DNA of 64,000 nt from Microbacterium sp. MYb72. GTDB taxonomy: Bacteria > Actinomycetota > Actinomycetes > Actinomycetales > Microbacteriaceae. The notes below the pieces were generated by a model that did not search any database, had not been told where the DNA came from, and saw nothing but the letters and a program-made list of their open reading frames with translations. The stretch lies in assembly GCF_002979415.1 (NCBI RefSeq), contig NZ_PCOT01000001.1:62001-126000 (forward strand), written 5' to 3'. Numbering within the stretch: position 1 is the first letter of the stretch; the number at the start of each line of letters is the position of its first letter. The position numbers and the translations under genes are program-made. Below are positions 16,301-25,100 of this stretch, in pieces.

Positions 16301-17854
16301 GTGACCGCGCCCGTGCCCCTGCTGCCCGCCCCCGAGGAGCGCCTCACCCGCTACGGACAGCTGCGCGACAGCATCCTGCGCAGCCCCGACTGGGGGCGGA
16401 TGATCCACTGGTTCGCGCCGCTGGTCATCACCCTGCTCGCCGGTGTGCTGCGACTGGTGAACCTCGGGCACCCCCATCAGCTGGCCTTCGACGAGACCTA
16501 CTACGTCAAGGACGCCTGGTCGCTGTGGACCCTGGGGTACGAGGGGACGTGGGGTGAGAACGCGAACGAGGCGTTCATCACGCTGCAGCAGCTCCCGCTC
16601 GACGCGAAGGGCGCGTTCATCGTCCACCCGCCTCTGGGCAAGTGGCTGATCGCTCTCGGCATGGCTCTCGGCGGACCCGACAACAGCGTCGGCTGGCGCC
16701 TCGCCACCGCTCTCCTCGGCACCGGGACCGTGCTGCTCACCTACCTCATCGCGCGCAGGCTCACCGGCTCGGTCGTCGTGGCGTCGGTGGCGAGCGGCCT
16801 GCTCGCGATCGACGGGCTCAGCATCGTGCTCTCGAGGATCGCCCTCCTCGACGGCATCCTCACCTTCTTCATCATGCTCGGCGTCCTGTTCGTCCTGTAC
16901 GACAGGGAGCGCACGATCCCCCTCCTGGAGCGCAGGGACGACGACGCCCCCGATCCGATGTGGGGGCGCGTGCTCTGGCGACGCCCATGGCTCGTCGCCG
17001 CCGGGCTCGCCTTCGGCGCCGCGTGCGCCGTGAAGTGGTCGGGGCTGTACGTCCTCGCGGCCTTCGGACTCTACGTCGTGGTGACGGATGCTCTCGCCCG
17101 GCGCCGGGCGGGAGTCGTGCTGTGGCCGACCGCCGCCGCCTTCAAGCAGGGCCCCGTGTCGTTCGTGCTCCTGGTGGTCCCGGCGTTCGCCGTGTACCTC
17201 GCGAGCTGGACGGGCTGGCTCGTCACCTCCGGCGGCTACAACCGCGACCTCGACCCGAACCCCTTCGCCTCGCTCTGGCGCTACCACCAGGCGATCCTGA
17301 ACTTCCATGTCGGCCTCACCAGCGGGCACCCGTACGCGAGCCCCGCGTGGGAGTGGCCCCTCCTGCTGCGCCCCACCGCGGTGTGGGTCGGCGCCGAACC
17401 CAGCGGGTGCGGCACCGACCACTGCATCGCGGTGATCTCCAGCATCCCGAACCCGCTCATCTGGTACGCGGCGGTGGCGGCATCCGTCTACCTGCTCTAC
17501 CGTCTGGTGCGCAGCTGGATCGCGAAGCAGCCGCTCGACCCCGCGCTCACCTACCCGCTGATCGGGCTGGCCGCGACCTACGTGCCGTGGCTGCTGTTCC
17601 CCGAGCGCACGATCTTCCAGTTCTACACGGTCGCGATGATGCCGTTCATGGTGATCGGGCTCGCCGTCACGATGCGCGTGATCGCGGGGCGTCGTGAGGA
17701 TCCTCTGCATCGGAGGCAGTCGGGTGAGCGCACCGTGCTGATCTTCCTGGCGTTCGCGGTGCTCGTCTCGGCGTTCTTCTACCCGGTGTGGACCGGCATG
17801 AGCGTGCCCTACGACTTCTGGCTGCTGCACAACTGGCTGCCGGGCTGGGTGTGA
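16301..17854 (+). CDS. pmt: Polyprenyl-phosphate-mannose--protein mannosyltransferase
   Basis: 517-residue multi-spanning GT39 enzyme that O-mannosylates secreted proteins on the outer face of the membrane. The catalytic Asp-Glu pair is in AFDETYYVKDAW (DE about 64-65). A C-terminal four-helix block ends in WTGMSVPYDFWLLHNWLPGW, characteristic of the family. Leaderless GTG start. The stop overlaps the ATG of the next gene (TGATG), so the downstream unknown is translationally coupled. Confidence 0.93.
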   Translation: MTAPVPLLPAPEERLTRYGQLRDSILRSPDWGRMIHWFAPLVITLLAGVLRLVNLGHPHQLAFDETYYVKDAWSLWTLGYEGTWGENANEAFITLQQLPLDAKGAFIVHPPLGKWLIALGMALGGPDNSVGWRLATALLGTGTVLLTYLIARRLTGSVVVASVASGLLAIDGLSIVLSRIALLDGILTFFIMLGVLFVLYDRERTIPLLERRDDDAPDPMWGRVLWRRPWLVAAGLAFGAACAVKWSGLYVLAAFGLYVVVTDALARRRAGVVLWPTAAAFKQGPVSFVLLVVPAFAVYLASWTGWLVTSGGYNRDLDPNPFASLWRYHQAILNFHVGLTSGHPYASPAWEWPLLLRPTAVWVGAEPSGCGTDHCIAVISSIPNPLIWYAAVAASVYLLYRLVRSWIAKQPLDPALTYPLIGLAATYVPWLLFPERTIFQFYTVAMMPFMVIGLAVTMRVIAGRREDPLHRRQSGERTVLIFLAFAVLVSAFFYPVWTGMSVPYDFWLLHNWLPGWV

Positions 17855-18744
17855 TGGACGCGGCTCACCAGCTCGCCCTGCAGGATCAGAAGTTCGAGCG
17901 GAGCACCGAGGACATCACCGTCGTCACGGGGCCGAACGGCGTCTCGGCCTCGAAGCACGGAGCGCAGCACCCGTCCGGACCGGCCCAGCTGTGGGCCGCG
18001 TCGATCGAGATCGCGGCCTGGATCGACGGGGACATCGACGCCGGCGCTCCCCTCATCAGCGAGAGCTGCCGACTGGAACAGCTCGTCGACGACGACGGCC
18101 TGGCCGCTCTGCGCGAGCGGCTCACCGGCGACAGCATCCTGACCGTGCGGGTGCGGCGCTCCAACGGCTATCTCTCCCCCGAGGAGGCCGATGCGCGACG
18201 CCAGCTCGAAGAACGAGGCTTCTCGTTCGCCGACCCGCGCCGCTTCCTCCTGGTCGAGGTTCTTCCCACCAGGTCCGTCCCCGCGCTGGAGTCGTTCCTC
18301 GCGGCGCGGACGACGCCGAAGACCTTCCTGTCCGCCGATCTCGGCGCGCTGACCGAGGACCGCTCCACGGGGTGGTACTCGATGCGGCGGGGGTGGATGG
18401 GACACGACGCCGAGGTGTCGATCGTCTCGTCGACGGATGCGCGGATGGCGACGATGTGCGGCACGATCGCCACGCTCCTCTCCGCACCCTCGGAGTGGCA
18501 GTCGGCGGCCACGGGGTTCGCCGCCGAGGCGCTCCTGGAGATGTACAACGAGAGCTGGGCGGAGACCGAGGAGGCGCGGCTGACGGGCGACGAGTTCGCC
18601 GCCCGGTTGCGACTCATCTCGATCCACGTCGCGCACGACGACGGCTCGTTCTCGCTGGAGTTCGATGACGCGGACATGTTCGGCGGGCACGGCGTGCATC
18701 TGGACGGCACGCTGACCGGCGAGTTCTCGAACGCGGGAATCTAG
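17854..18744 (+). CDS. Conserved hypothetical protein, possibly DUF2262-like, coupled to pmt
   Basis: 296 residues, soluble, with no signal peptide. The C terminus reads SLEFDDADMFGGHGVHLDG, resembling the closing strand of DUF2262/DUF6985-type domains (pattern DGDLFWGHSI). The first half is built of acidic, helix-strand units with no catalytic signature. ATG overlaps the pmt stop by one base. I cannot assign a function; coupling to a mannosyltransferase may be chance. Confidence 0.7.
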   Translation: MDAAHQLALQDQKFERSTEDITVVTGPNGVSASKHGAQHPSGPAQLWAASIEIAAWIDGDIDAGAPLISESCRLEQLVDDDGLAALRERLTGDSILTVRVRRSNGYLSPEEADARRQLEERGFSFADPRRFLLVEVLPTRSVPALESFLAARTTPKTFLSADLGALTEDRSTGWYSMRRGWMGHDAEVSIVSSTDARMATMCGTIATLLSAPSEWQSAATGFAAEALLEMYNESWAETEEARLTGDEFAARLRLISIHVAHDDGSFSLEFDDADMFGGHGVHLDGTLTGEFSNAGI

Positions 18745-19223
18745 CCGTTCTCCGCCTCGGCGACGTGCTCGACGAGCGGGAGCACGCGGCCGGACAGGTG
18801 GGTGCGCATCGCGATCGAGGATGCCGTGCGCGCCACCCCCGGCACCAGCGCCACCCTGTCGAGGACCTCCTGCAGCTGGGCGGCGTCCCGAGCGACGAGG
18901 CGCAGCTGCATGTCGCTCGCCCCGGTGACGGTGTGCATGTCGACGATCTCGGGCACCGCGTCGGCGAGGGCGACCGCGACCTCATCGTGGCCGACCTTCT
19001 GGTCGATCTCCACCAGGCAGAACGCCACGACCGCGTAGCCGAAGCCGGCGGGGTCCAGCTGCGGCACGATCGCCTGGATCACGCCTCCCTCGTGCAGACG
19101 CGCGAGCCTGCTCGTCGCGGTGCCCCTGGCGACGCCGAGCCGCCGTGCGCACTCGAGGATCGGCAGCTGCGGCTCCTCGGTGAGCAGGCGGATCAGCGCC
19201 GCATCGAGACGGTCGATCCGCAC
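18741..19223 (-). CDS. Lrp/AsnC family transcriptional regulator
   Basis: 160 residues. N-terminal winged HTH (LDAALIRLLTEEPQLPILEC, then ARRLGVARGTATSRLARL) and a C-terminal RAM domain with GASDMQLRLVARD. It is the last gene of an aminotransferase - permease - regulator row, so it plausibly senses the amino acid handled by those two. Its stop overlaps that of the convergent gene by 4 bp. Confidence 0.9.
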   Translation of the reverse strand: MRIDRLDAALIRLLTEEPQLPILECARRLGVARGTATSRLARLHEGGVIQAIVPQLDPAGFGYAVVAFCLVEIDQKVGHDEVAVALADAVPEIVDMHTVTGASDMQLRLVARDAAQLQEVLDRVALVPGVARTASSIAMRTHLSGRVLPLVEHVAEAENG

Positions 19224-19226
19224 GGG

Positions 19227-20615
19227 CTACTCCCGCACCACGCCGGGCCGTGCGACGCCGCGCGTGAGGCGGGCGACGACGAGGAGCACCGCGGTGAGGC
19301 CGATCGTGAGCAGCAGCTGCACGCGCGCGCCCTCGTCGATCATCGCGAGGGCGATGACGACGCCGAGCAGCACCAGGCACAGCCACGACAGCCACGGGAA
19401 GCCCCACATCCGCATCGGCATCGCCTCGCCGTCGCGGTCGGCGCGACGACGGAGGATGATCTGCGACACGGCCGTCGCGGTCCAGATGACCAGGATCGTC
19501 GAGCCGACGACGTTGAGCAGCGCGGGCAGCACGGCGTCGGGGTAGATCCAGTTCAGCGCCACGGTCACGAAGCCGAACGCCACCGAGGCGAGCACGGCGA
19601 TGTAGGGCACGCCCTTGACGCTCGTGCGGGTGGCGGCGAGAGGGGCGAGGCCGCGCTCTCCGAGCGAGTACGCCATGCGCGAGGCGCCGTAGATGTTCGC
19701 GTTCATGGCCGAGAGCAGCGCGATGACGACGATGAGGTCCATCACGAGCCCCACGCCGGGCACGTTCAGCGTGTCGAGCACCGCGGAGAACGGCCCCTTC
19801 TTCACCGCCGGGTCGTTCCACGGGAGCACGGCGACGATCACGAAGATCGAGCCGACGTAGAAGATGAGGATGCGCACGAGCACCTCGCGGACGATGCGGC
19901 GGATGTTGCGAGAGGGGTCGTCGGACTCCGCCGCGGCGATGGCCACGACCTCGGTGCCGCCGAACGCGAACACCACGATGAGCAGCGCGGCGGCGATGCC
20001 GGTCATGCCGCTCGGAGCGAAGCCGCCGTGGTCGACGATGTGGGAGACGCCCGTCGCGGGGACGCCGGGGATCAGCCCGATGATGGCGCACACGCCCACC
20101 ACGAGGAAGGCGATGATCGCGGCGACCTTGATCGCGGCGAACCAGAACTCGAAGCGTCCGTAGTTGCGCACGCCGAACAGGTTCACCGCGGTGAGGGCGA
20201 CGACGAAGACCAGCACCCAGGCCCAGGCCGGGATGCCGGGCACCCACTGGGCGATGATGCCGCCGGCGCCCGTCGCCTCGGCGGCGATCACGACGACGAG
20301 CTGGATCCAGTACAGCCACCCCACGGCGCTGCCCGCGCTGCGGCCCATCGCCTTCTGCGCGTAGGAGCTGAACGCCCCGGAGCTGGGGCGGGCGGCGACC
20401 ATCTCGGCGAGCATCGCCATCACGAGGACGACGATGCCGCCGGCGACGAGGTAGGAGACGAGCACGGCGGGACCCGCGATGCTGATCGCCTGGCCGGATC
20501 CGACGAACAGGCCGGCGCCGATCGCGCCGCCGAGCCCCATCATGGAGATCTGCCGACGGGTGAGTCCCGGATGCAGGCCCTTGGTCGTGGTCGTGGTGGT
20601 GGGCACATCGGTCAT
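19227..20615 (-). CDS. Amino acid permease (APC superfamily)
   Basis: 462 residues, about 12 membrane helices. The first helix shows GLGGAIGAGLFVGSGQAI, the amino-acid-transport signature of the AAT/GABA permease family, and AFGGTEVVAIAAAES is in helix 6. ATG overlaps the aminotransferase stop (ATGA). Being adjacent to an aromatic-type aminotransferase and opposite a Trp-controlled trpS suggests an aromatic or branched amino acid as substrate; this is inference. Confidence 0.9.
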   Translation of the reverse strand: MTDVPTTTTTTKGLHPGLTRRQISMMGLGGAIGAGLFVGSGQAISIAGPAVLVSYLVAGGIVVLVMAMLAEMVAARPSSGAFSSYAQKAMGRSAGSAVGWLYWIQLVVVIAAEATGAGGIIAQWVPGIPAWAWVLVFVVALTAVNLFGVRNYGRFEFWFAAIKVAAIIAFLVVGVCAIIGLIPGVPATGVSHIVDHGGFAPSGMTGIAAALLIVVFAFGGTEVVAIAAAESDDPSRNIRRIVREVLVRILIFYVGSIFVIVAVLPWNDPAVKKGPFSAVLDTLNVPGVGLVMDLIVVIALLSAMNANIYGASRMAYSLGERGLAPLAATRTSVKGVPYIAVLASVAFGFVTVALNWIYPDAVLPALLNVVGSTILVIWTATAVSQIILRRRADRDGEAMPMRMWGFPWLSWLCLVLLGVVIALAMIDEGARVQLLLTIGLTAVLLVVARLTRGVARPGVVRE

Positions 20616-21673
20616 ACGGTCGCCTCCTTGCGAACGAGCGTGGCTGCCACGCGGTCGATGTCGTCGATGCTGCCGGACGAGATGCGCACGCCCTCGCCGG
20701 GGAAGGCGCGGGCGATCACGCCGCCCTCGTGGAGCAGCGCCTCCAGCTCCGAGGTGCGCTCCCCCGCCGGCACCCACACGAAGTTCGCCTGAGAGGCGAC
20801 GGCCGGCCACCCGGCATCCACGAGGAGAGCCTGCAGGCGGTCGCGCTGCACGACGACCTCCTCGATGCGCACGGCGAGCTCGTCCTCGGCATCCAGAGAC
20901 GCCCTGGCCGCCGTCTGCGCGAGGTCGGTGACGCCGAACGGCACCGCGACCTTGCGCTGATTGTCGGCGACCTCGCGCGGGGCGATCGCGTAGCCGACGC
21001 GGAGACCGGCCAGCCCGTAGGCCTTCGAGAACGTGTGCAGCACCGCGACGTGCGGATGCCGGCGGAACAGCTCGATGCCGGCGCCGTAGCTGTCGGTGCG
21101 GTCGAAGTGCACGTACGCCTCGTCGATCACGACGAGGATGTCGTGCGGCACCGCGGCGACGAAGCGCTCCAGCTCCGCCGCGCTCACGACGGTGCCGGTG
21201 GGGTTGTTGGGGTTGCACACGAAGATCGCGCGGGTGCGCGGGGTGATCGCGGCGAGCATCGCGTCGAGGTCGTGCGCGTGCTCGGCGTCCAGCGGCACGG
21301 CCACGGGAACGGCCCCGGCGATGCGCACGAGCGAGGGGTAGGCCTCGAACGATCGCCACGCGAACATCACCTCGTCTCCCTCGCCCGCGACGGCGTGGAT
21401 GAGCTGTGCGGCGAGCTCCACCGAGCCCGCGCCCACCGTGACGAGCGCGGCGTCGACGTCGTACCTGACCGCGAGGGCGTCGCGCAGCGCGGCGGCGCTC
21501 ATGTCGGGATAGCGGTTGATCGTGCCGAGACGATCCTGCACGGCGGCCACCACCGAGGCGAGCGGCGGGTGCGGAGACTCGTTCGAGGAGAGCTTGGACG
21601 CGCCGGCCGGCGCCGAACGGCCCTGACGATAGGCGGGAACGGCCTCGAGGCCTGGACGGGTGGGGAGGGTCAT
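20612..21673 (-). CDS. Histidinol-phosphate / aromatic amino acid aminotransferase (PLP, fold type I)
   Basis: 353 residues. KLSSNESPHPP near the N terminus, VCNPNNPTGT for cofactor contact, VVIDEAYVHFD, and the Schiff-base lysine in HTFSKAYGLAGLRVGYA. Similar to the HisC/Pat group; coupled to an amino acid permease rather than to his genes, so an aromatic aminotransferase (Pat) is likelier. Upstream a TAGTGT/TTGCCC promoter is visible, and a two-codon frame ATG-CTC-TGA (21684-21676) ends 2 bases before the start. Confidence 0.88.
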   Translation of the reverse strand: MTLPTRPGLEAVPAYRQGRSAPAGASKLSSNESPHPPLASVVAAVQDRLGTINRYPDMSAAALRDALAVRYDVDAALVTVGAGSVELAAQLIHAVAGEGDEVMFAWRSFEAYPSLVRIAGAVPVAVPLDAEHAHDLDAMLAAITPRTRAIFVCNPNNPTGTVVSAAELERFVAAVPHDILVVIDEAYVHFDRTDSYGAGIELFRRHPHVAVLHTFSKAYGLAGLRVGYAIAPREVADNQRKVAVPFGVTDLAQTAARASLDAEDELAVRIEEVVVQRDRLQALLVDAGWPAVASQANFVWVPAGERTSELEALLHEGGVIARAFPGEGVRISSGSIDDIDRVAATLVRKEATV

Positions 21674-21728
21674 CGTCAGAGCATCCTTGCTGAGATCGGA
21701 GGCGACCGGCGTCGGCCGCTGTCGCGCA

Positions 21729-21758
21729 ACACTAGACCGGATGTCGCCCGCTGGGCAA
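21729..21758 (-). promoter_or_regulatory. Promoter for aminotransferase-permease-Lrp operon
   Basis: Reverse strand TTGCCC (21758-21753), an 18-bp spacer and TAGTGT (21734-21729). The start codon is about 55 nt further on, so unlike its neighbours this gene has a 5' leader, containing AAGG and the minicistron ATG-CTC-TGA. Confidence 0.5.
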
Positions 21759-21846
21759 ACGGTGCAGCGTTCCCTGCGCAGGGCGCGCAGCCGAGCGGGT
21801 GCTTCCCTCGAATCGCTGAGCAGTCTGCACAGTGATTCCCCCGCCG

Positions 21847-21852
21847 TAGGAT
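21847..21852 (+). promoter_or_regulatory. -10 box (TAGGAT) of the trp leader
   Basis: TAGGAT, 6 nt, then the ATG of the 12-codon leader peptide at 21859. The geometry is the same as for leaderless genes elsewhere in the window, so the leader peptide is expected to be translated from the very 5' end of the transcript. Confidence 0.65.
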
Positions 21853-21858
21853 GGATGC

Positions 21859-21897
21859 ATGCGTTCTCTCCTCTCGGTGAGCTGGTGGCTGCGGTAG
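21859..21897 (+). CDS. Trp leader peptide MRSLLSVSWWLR
   Basis: A 12-codon frame beginning 6 nt after a -10 box and holding two adjacent TGG codons (21883-21888) three codons before the TAG stop. This is the classical composition of an attenuator leader peptide. It precedes trpS by 86 nt, and the RNA between can fold in alternative ways. Leader-peptide control of an auxiliary tryptophanyl-tRNA synthetase is known in Streptomyces coelicolor. Confidence 0.75.
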   Translation: MRSLLSVSWWLR

Positions 21898-21941
21898 CAG
21901 CCCTCTGACGCATGTCTCGCGGGCTGCACGGCGGCCCGCGA
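21887..21941 (+). promoter_or_regulatory. Ribosome-mediated attenuator of trpS
   Basis: Four complementary segments. Segment 1 GGCTGC (21887-21892) overlaps the Trp codons. Segment 2 GCAGCCC is 21897-21903, segment 3 GGGCTGC is 21921-21927, and segment 4 GCCCGCG is 21934-21940. Pairing 1:2 (6 bp, GGTA loop) allows 3:4, an 11-pair hairpin at 21917-21941 including one T-G pair. A ribosome stalled on the Trp codons would mask segment 1 and let 2 pair with 3 (7 bp), preventing 3:4. No T-run follows, so termination may be by a U-less hairpin or Rho. Confidence 0.7.
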
Positions 21942-21983
21942 CCCGCGGATGTCCGTTCGTGCACCCATCGACCTGGAGCACAC

Positions 21984-23033
21984 ATGGATTCCTTCACCGC
22001 GACCGCCGCACGCATGCCCTCCCTGGAGCGCCGCATCACCGACGACCCGTCCGGCTTCCGCATCCTCACGGGAGAGCGCCCCACCGGCGCCCTGCACCTC
22101 GGCCATCACTTCGGCACGATCAGGGAGCGCGTCCGACTCCAGGAGCTCGGGGTCGAGACCTTCGTGATCCTCGCCGACTATCAGGTGATCACCGACCGCG
22201 ACGCGTCGGACGGCGTCGCCGCGAACGTCCGCTCGGCGATCCTCGACTACCTGGCCGCGGGGCTCGACCCCGAGCGCACGACGATCTTCGCGCACTCCGC
22301 CGTGCCGGAGCTCAACCAGCTCCTGCTGCCGTTCCTCAGCCTGGTCAGCGAGGCGGAGCTGCGCCGCAACCCGACCGTGAAGGCCGAGCACGCGGCATCC
22401 GGCAGGGCTCTGAGCGGACTGCTGCTGACGTACCCCGTGCACCAGGCCGCCGACATCCTCTTCTGCAAGGGCACCCTCGTGCCCGTGGGGAAGGACAACC
22501 TCCCCCACGTGGAGATCACCCGGCTCATCGCCCGACGGTTCAACGAACGCTACGCCGAGGTGTTCCCCGAACCCGAAGCGCTCGTGACGGAGACGCCGGA
22601 GCTGCCGGGACTCGACGGCCGCAAGATGTCGAAGAGCTACGGGAACGCGATCTCCCTGTCGATGACGGCGGACGAGACGGCTGCCCTGATCCGCCGCACC
22701 CCGACCGATTCGGAGCGCCTCATCACCTTCGACCCCGAGCGGCGCCCCGGAGTGTCGGGGCTGCTCCAGGCCGCGGCGGCATGCCTCGGCACGACCCCGG
22801 AGCGCGTCGCGGAGGAGGTCGGCGCGGCGGGCTCCTCCGGACTCAAGACCCTCGCGACGGAGGCCGTCAACGGCTTCCTCGCCGGGCATCGGTCCCGCCG
22901 GGCCGAGCTCGCCCAGGAGCCGGGTCTCGTCGACGACGTGCTGCGCAGGGGCAACGCCCGCGCCCGCTCGATCGCCGACGCCACCCTGCGCGAGGTCAGG
23001 TCCGCGATGGGCATGGGCTACGCCAACGTCTGA
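21984..23033 (+). CDS. trpS: Tryptophan--tRNA ligase
   Basis: 349 residues, class I synthetase. TGERPTGALHLGHHFG (29-44) holds the HIGH-type motif and KMSKS is at about 214-218. ATG 21984 has GGAG at proper distance; the frame is open further upstream through the leader RNA but without a ribosome site. The RPTG form of the ATP-binding motif recalls the auxiliary TrpRS group (Deinococcus TrpRS II, Streptomyces TrpRS1) rather than the usual housekeeping form, and the Trp-codon attenuator upstream fits an inducible second enzyme. Indolmycin tolerance is a possible but unproven role. Confidence 0.92.
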   Translation: MDSFTATAARMPSLERRITDDPSGFRILTGERPTGALHLGHHFGTIRERVRLQELGVETFVILADYQVITDRDASDGVAANVRSAILDYLAAGLDPERTTIFAHSAVPELNQLLLPFLSLVSEAELRRNPTVKAEHAASGRALSGLLLTYPVHQAADILFCKGTLVPVGKDNLPHVEITRLIARRFNERYAEVFPEPEALVTETPELPGLDGRKMSKSYGNAISLSMTADETAALIRRTPTDSERLITFDPERRPGVSGLLQAAAACLGTTPERVAEEVGAAGSSGLKTLATEAVNGFLAGHRSRRAELAQEPGLVDDVLRRGNARARSIADATLREVRSAMGMGYANV

Positions 23034-23055
23034 TCTCACGGTCTACGATCGCCTC

Positions 23056-23274
23056 ATGGCGGCCCCGGCAGGATTCGAGTACGTGGTGCGCGGAGGCGAC
23101 GTCGTCATCCGCCATCACGGCACGACGGCGACCGTGCTGCGCGGAGCGACGGCCGCCGCCTTCCTCGCCGAGGTCGACGCCGGCGACCCGCAGCTGCTGA
23201 TGGCGCGGGTCACCGGCAACTACCGCCGCGGCAACGAACGCGCGGCGAAGCGGCATCCGCGCAACGCGAGCTGA
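23056..23274 (+). CDS. Small conserved protein, 72 aa
   Basis: Starts 6 nt after TACGAT. The first half is beta-like (FEYVVRGGDVVIRHHGTTAT), the second helical and ending in a basic tail (RRGNERAAKRHPRNAS) that could contact nucleic acid. Stops one base short of the convergent gene's end. Family not recognised; codon usage matches the neighbours, which supports a real gene. Confidence 0.65.
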   Translation: MAAPAGFEYVVRGGDVVIRHHGTTATVLRGATAAAFLAEVDAGDPQLLMARVTGNYRRGNERAAKRHPRNAS

Positions 23275-23275
23275 C

Positions 23276-25075
23276 TCAGCGCGTCGCGACGACCTCCGCC
23301 GGATCGCTCACGGGGAGACGGCACACGAACGCACGGCAGTCGTGCACGCGCTCCGGCACCGCGTCCTTGCCCTCGAACAGCTCGAACCCGGCCTCCGCGA
23401 AGGCGCGCGCCTGCGCGGGCGAGACCACGGCGACCGCCTCGGCATCCGCCGCGCGCGCCGCGACCGCGAGAGGGCCGTCCGGCGCCGATGTCACGGCGAC
23501 GACCTGCCGCGGCGCATCGACGAGCCCCGCGGCCGCACGCAGCATGCTGCCGTGCGCGAAGGGCTGCGCCACCGAGGCCGCGCCGTGGACGCGCACGATC
23601 TCGGACGCCGCCTCCCGATAGCGCTCCCCCGCTCCCAGCCGCCACGCCGTCAGGGCGGCCGCCGCCACGGCGGACGCATCCGACGGGAGGTCGCCGTCGG
23701 AGTGATCGGGTGAGCCGGCGATGCCCTGCGCGGACAGCAGCGGATCGCCCGCGACGCCGGCGATCGCCTGGTCGAGCAGCTCCCGTGCCCTGACCGCCCA
23801 TGCGACCTCTCCTCTCGCCAGGGCGAGCGCGAAGAGCCCGTCGGCGAGCAGTGCGAGATCGGATGCCGTCGCGGCGGCGGACGAGGGGATCCCCGCGAGC
23901 GATGTGCGCACGAGCCGGCCGTCCGGGGCGCGGTTGGCGCGCAGGACGGACTCCGCAGCCTCCGCCGCGGCGTCGATCCAGGTGCTCTCCCCCAGCCGGG
24001 CGCCCGCCCGCGAGAGCGCCCCGATCGCGAGTCCGTTCCAGCCCGTGATGATCTTGCCGTCGACCTCCGGGGGCTCGAGACCGGCGCGCTCCTGCGCGGT
24101 CCTCGCGTAGTAGCCGCCCTCGCTGCGGGTTCCGTCGATCCACGACTCCGAGTCCTGGGCGGCGCCGAACCCTCCGCACTCGCGGCGCAGGGAGCCCCGC
24201 AGGAACGAGACCACCCCCTCGGCCGTCGCATCGTCGCCGGAGGCGAGTGCGACGTCGAGAAGCTGCGCGTTGTCGGTCAGCATCCGCTCGTAGTGCGGAA
24301 CCGTCCAGTCGCGCTGGGTGGCGTAGCGGAAGAACCCGCCGTCCCGATCCCGCAGCTCGGAGCCGACCATCGCGAGGAGCGCTCTCTCGGCGGCAGCGGC
24401 CGCCTCGGGAGCCTCCCGGCGCACCAGCGGCGTCTGCAGGAAGCTCAGCGCGGTCGCCACCGGGAACTTCGGCGCTCCGCCGAACCCTCCGTGGACCCGG
24501 TCCTCCCGATGGGCGATCGCCGTGGCCGCAGCGGCCAGATCAGCGGCGGTCGGCAGGTCGGAGGGAGCCGACCCCGTCGCTCTCGCGAGCGCGTCGGACA
24601 CCGCATCCGCCGACTCCTCCGCCTGCGCGCGCCGCAGCGTCCAGGCCTCACGCACCGCCGCCAGCACCTCGCGGAACGACGGCATCGGCGGGCGCGGCTC
24701 CGGGGGCCAGTAGGTGCCGGCGTAGAAGGCGCGGCCGCGCGGGGTCGCGAACACGGTGAGCGGCCAGCCGAGGCTCTGCGTGAAGGCGGATGCCGCCGCC
24801 ATGTAGGCGCCGTCGACGTCAGGGTGCTCCTCCCTGTCGACCTTCACCGCGACGAACCCCTCGTCGATCAGCGCCGCGATGGCCGGATCGGCGAAGGACT
24901 CGCGCGCCATCACATGGCACCAGTGGCAGGTGGAGTAGCCGATCGAGATCAGCAGCGGCACATCCCGTCGCTGGGCCTCGGCGAAGGCCTCGGGACCCCA
25001 GGGGTACCAGTCGACCGGGTTCTCGGCGTGCGCGCGCAGGTACGGACTGAGGGTGTCGGCGAGCCGGTTGGTCAT
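23276..25075 (-). CDS. Thioredoxin-fold / glycosidase-like protein (DUF255, YyaL family)
   Basis: 599 residues. The N-terminal thioredoxin domain has [16 protein letters not shown] (C50, C53), then [12 protein letters not shown]. The remaining ~430 residues form the alpha/alpha toroid of the spermatogenesis-associated protein 20/YyaL family, with [11 protein letters not shown] and [12 protein letters not shown]. Shorter than the usual ~670 residues but with all main blocks present. Role unknown; cytoplasmic. ATG is 6 nt after TACGGT. Confidence 0.88.
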   Translation of the reverse strand: MTNRLADTLSPYLRAHAENPVDWYPWGPEAFAEAQRRDVPLLISIGYSTCHWCHVMARESFADPAIAALIDEGFVAVKVDREEHPDVDGAYMAAASAFTQSLGWPLTVFATPRGRAFYAGTYWPPEPRPPMPSFREVLAAVREAWTLRRAQAEESADAVSDALARATGSAPSDLPTAADLAAAATAIAHREDRVHGGFGGAPKFPVATALSFLQTPLVRREAPEAAAAAERALLAMVGSELRDRDGGFFRYATQRDWTVPHYERMLTDNAQLLDVALASGDDATAEGVVSFLRGSLRRECGGFGAAQDSESWIDGTRSEGGYYARTAQERAGLEPPEVDGKIITGWNGLAIGALSRAGARLGESTWIDAAAEAAESVLRANRAPDGRLVRTSLAGIPSSAAATASDLALLADGLFALALARGEVAWAVRARELLDQAIAGVAGDPLLSAQGIAGSPDHSDGDLPSDASAVAAAALTAWRLGAGERYREAASEIVRVHGAASVAQPFAHGSMLRAAAGLVDAPRQVVAVTSAPDGPLAVAARAADAEAVAVVSPAQARAFAEAGFELFEGKDAVPERVHDCRAFVCRLPVSDPAEVVATR

Positions 25076-25100
25076 AGCCTCACCGTACGCCGCCGTCGGA

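Noticed and set aside
21900..21983. T-box riboswitch controlling trpS
   Set aside because: No T-box consensus (AGGGTGGNACCGCG) or specifier stem is present; the leader peptide with two Trp codons explains the region better.
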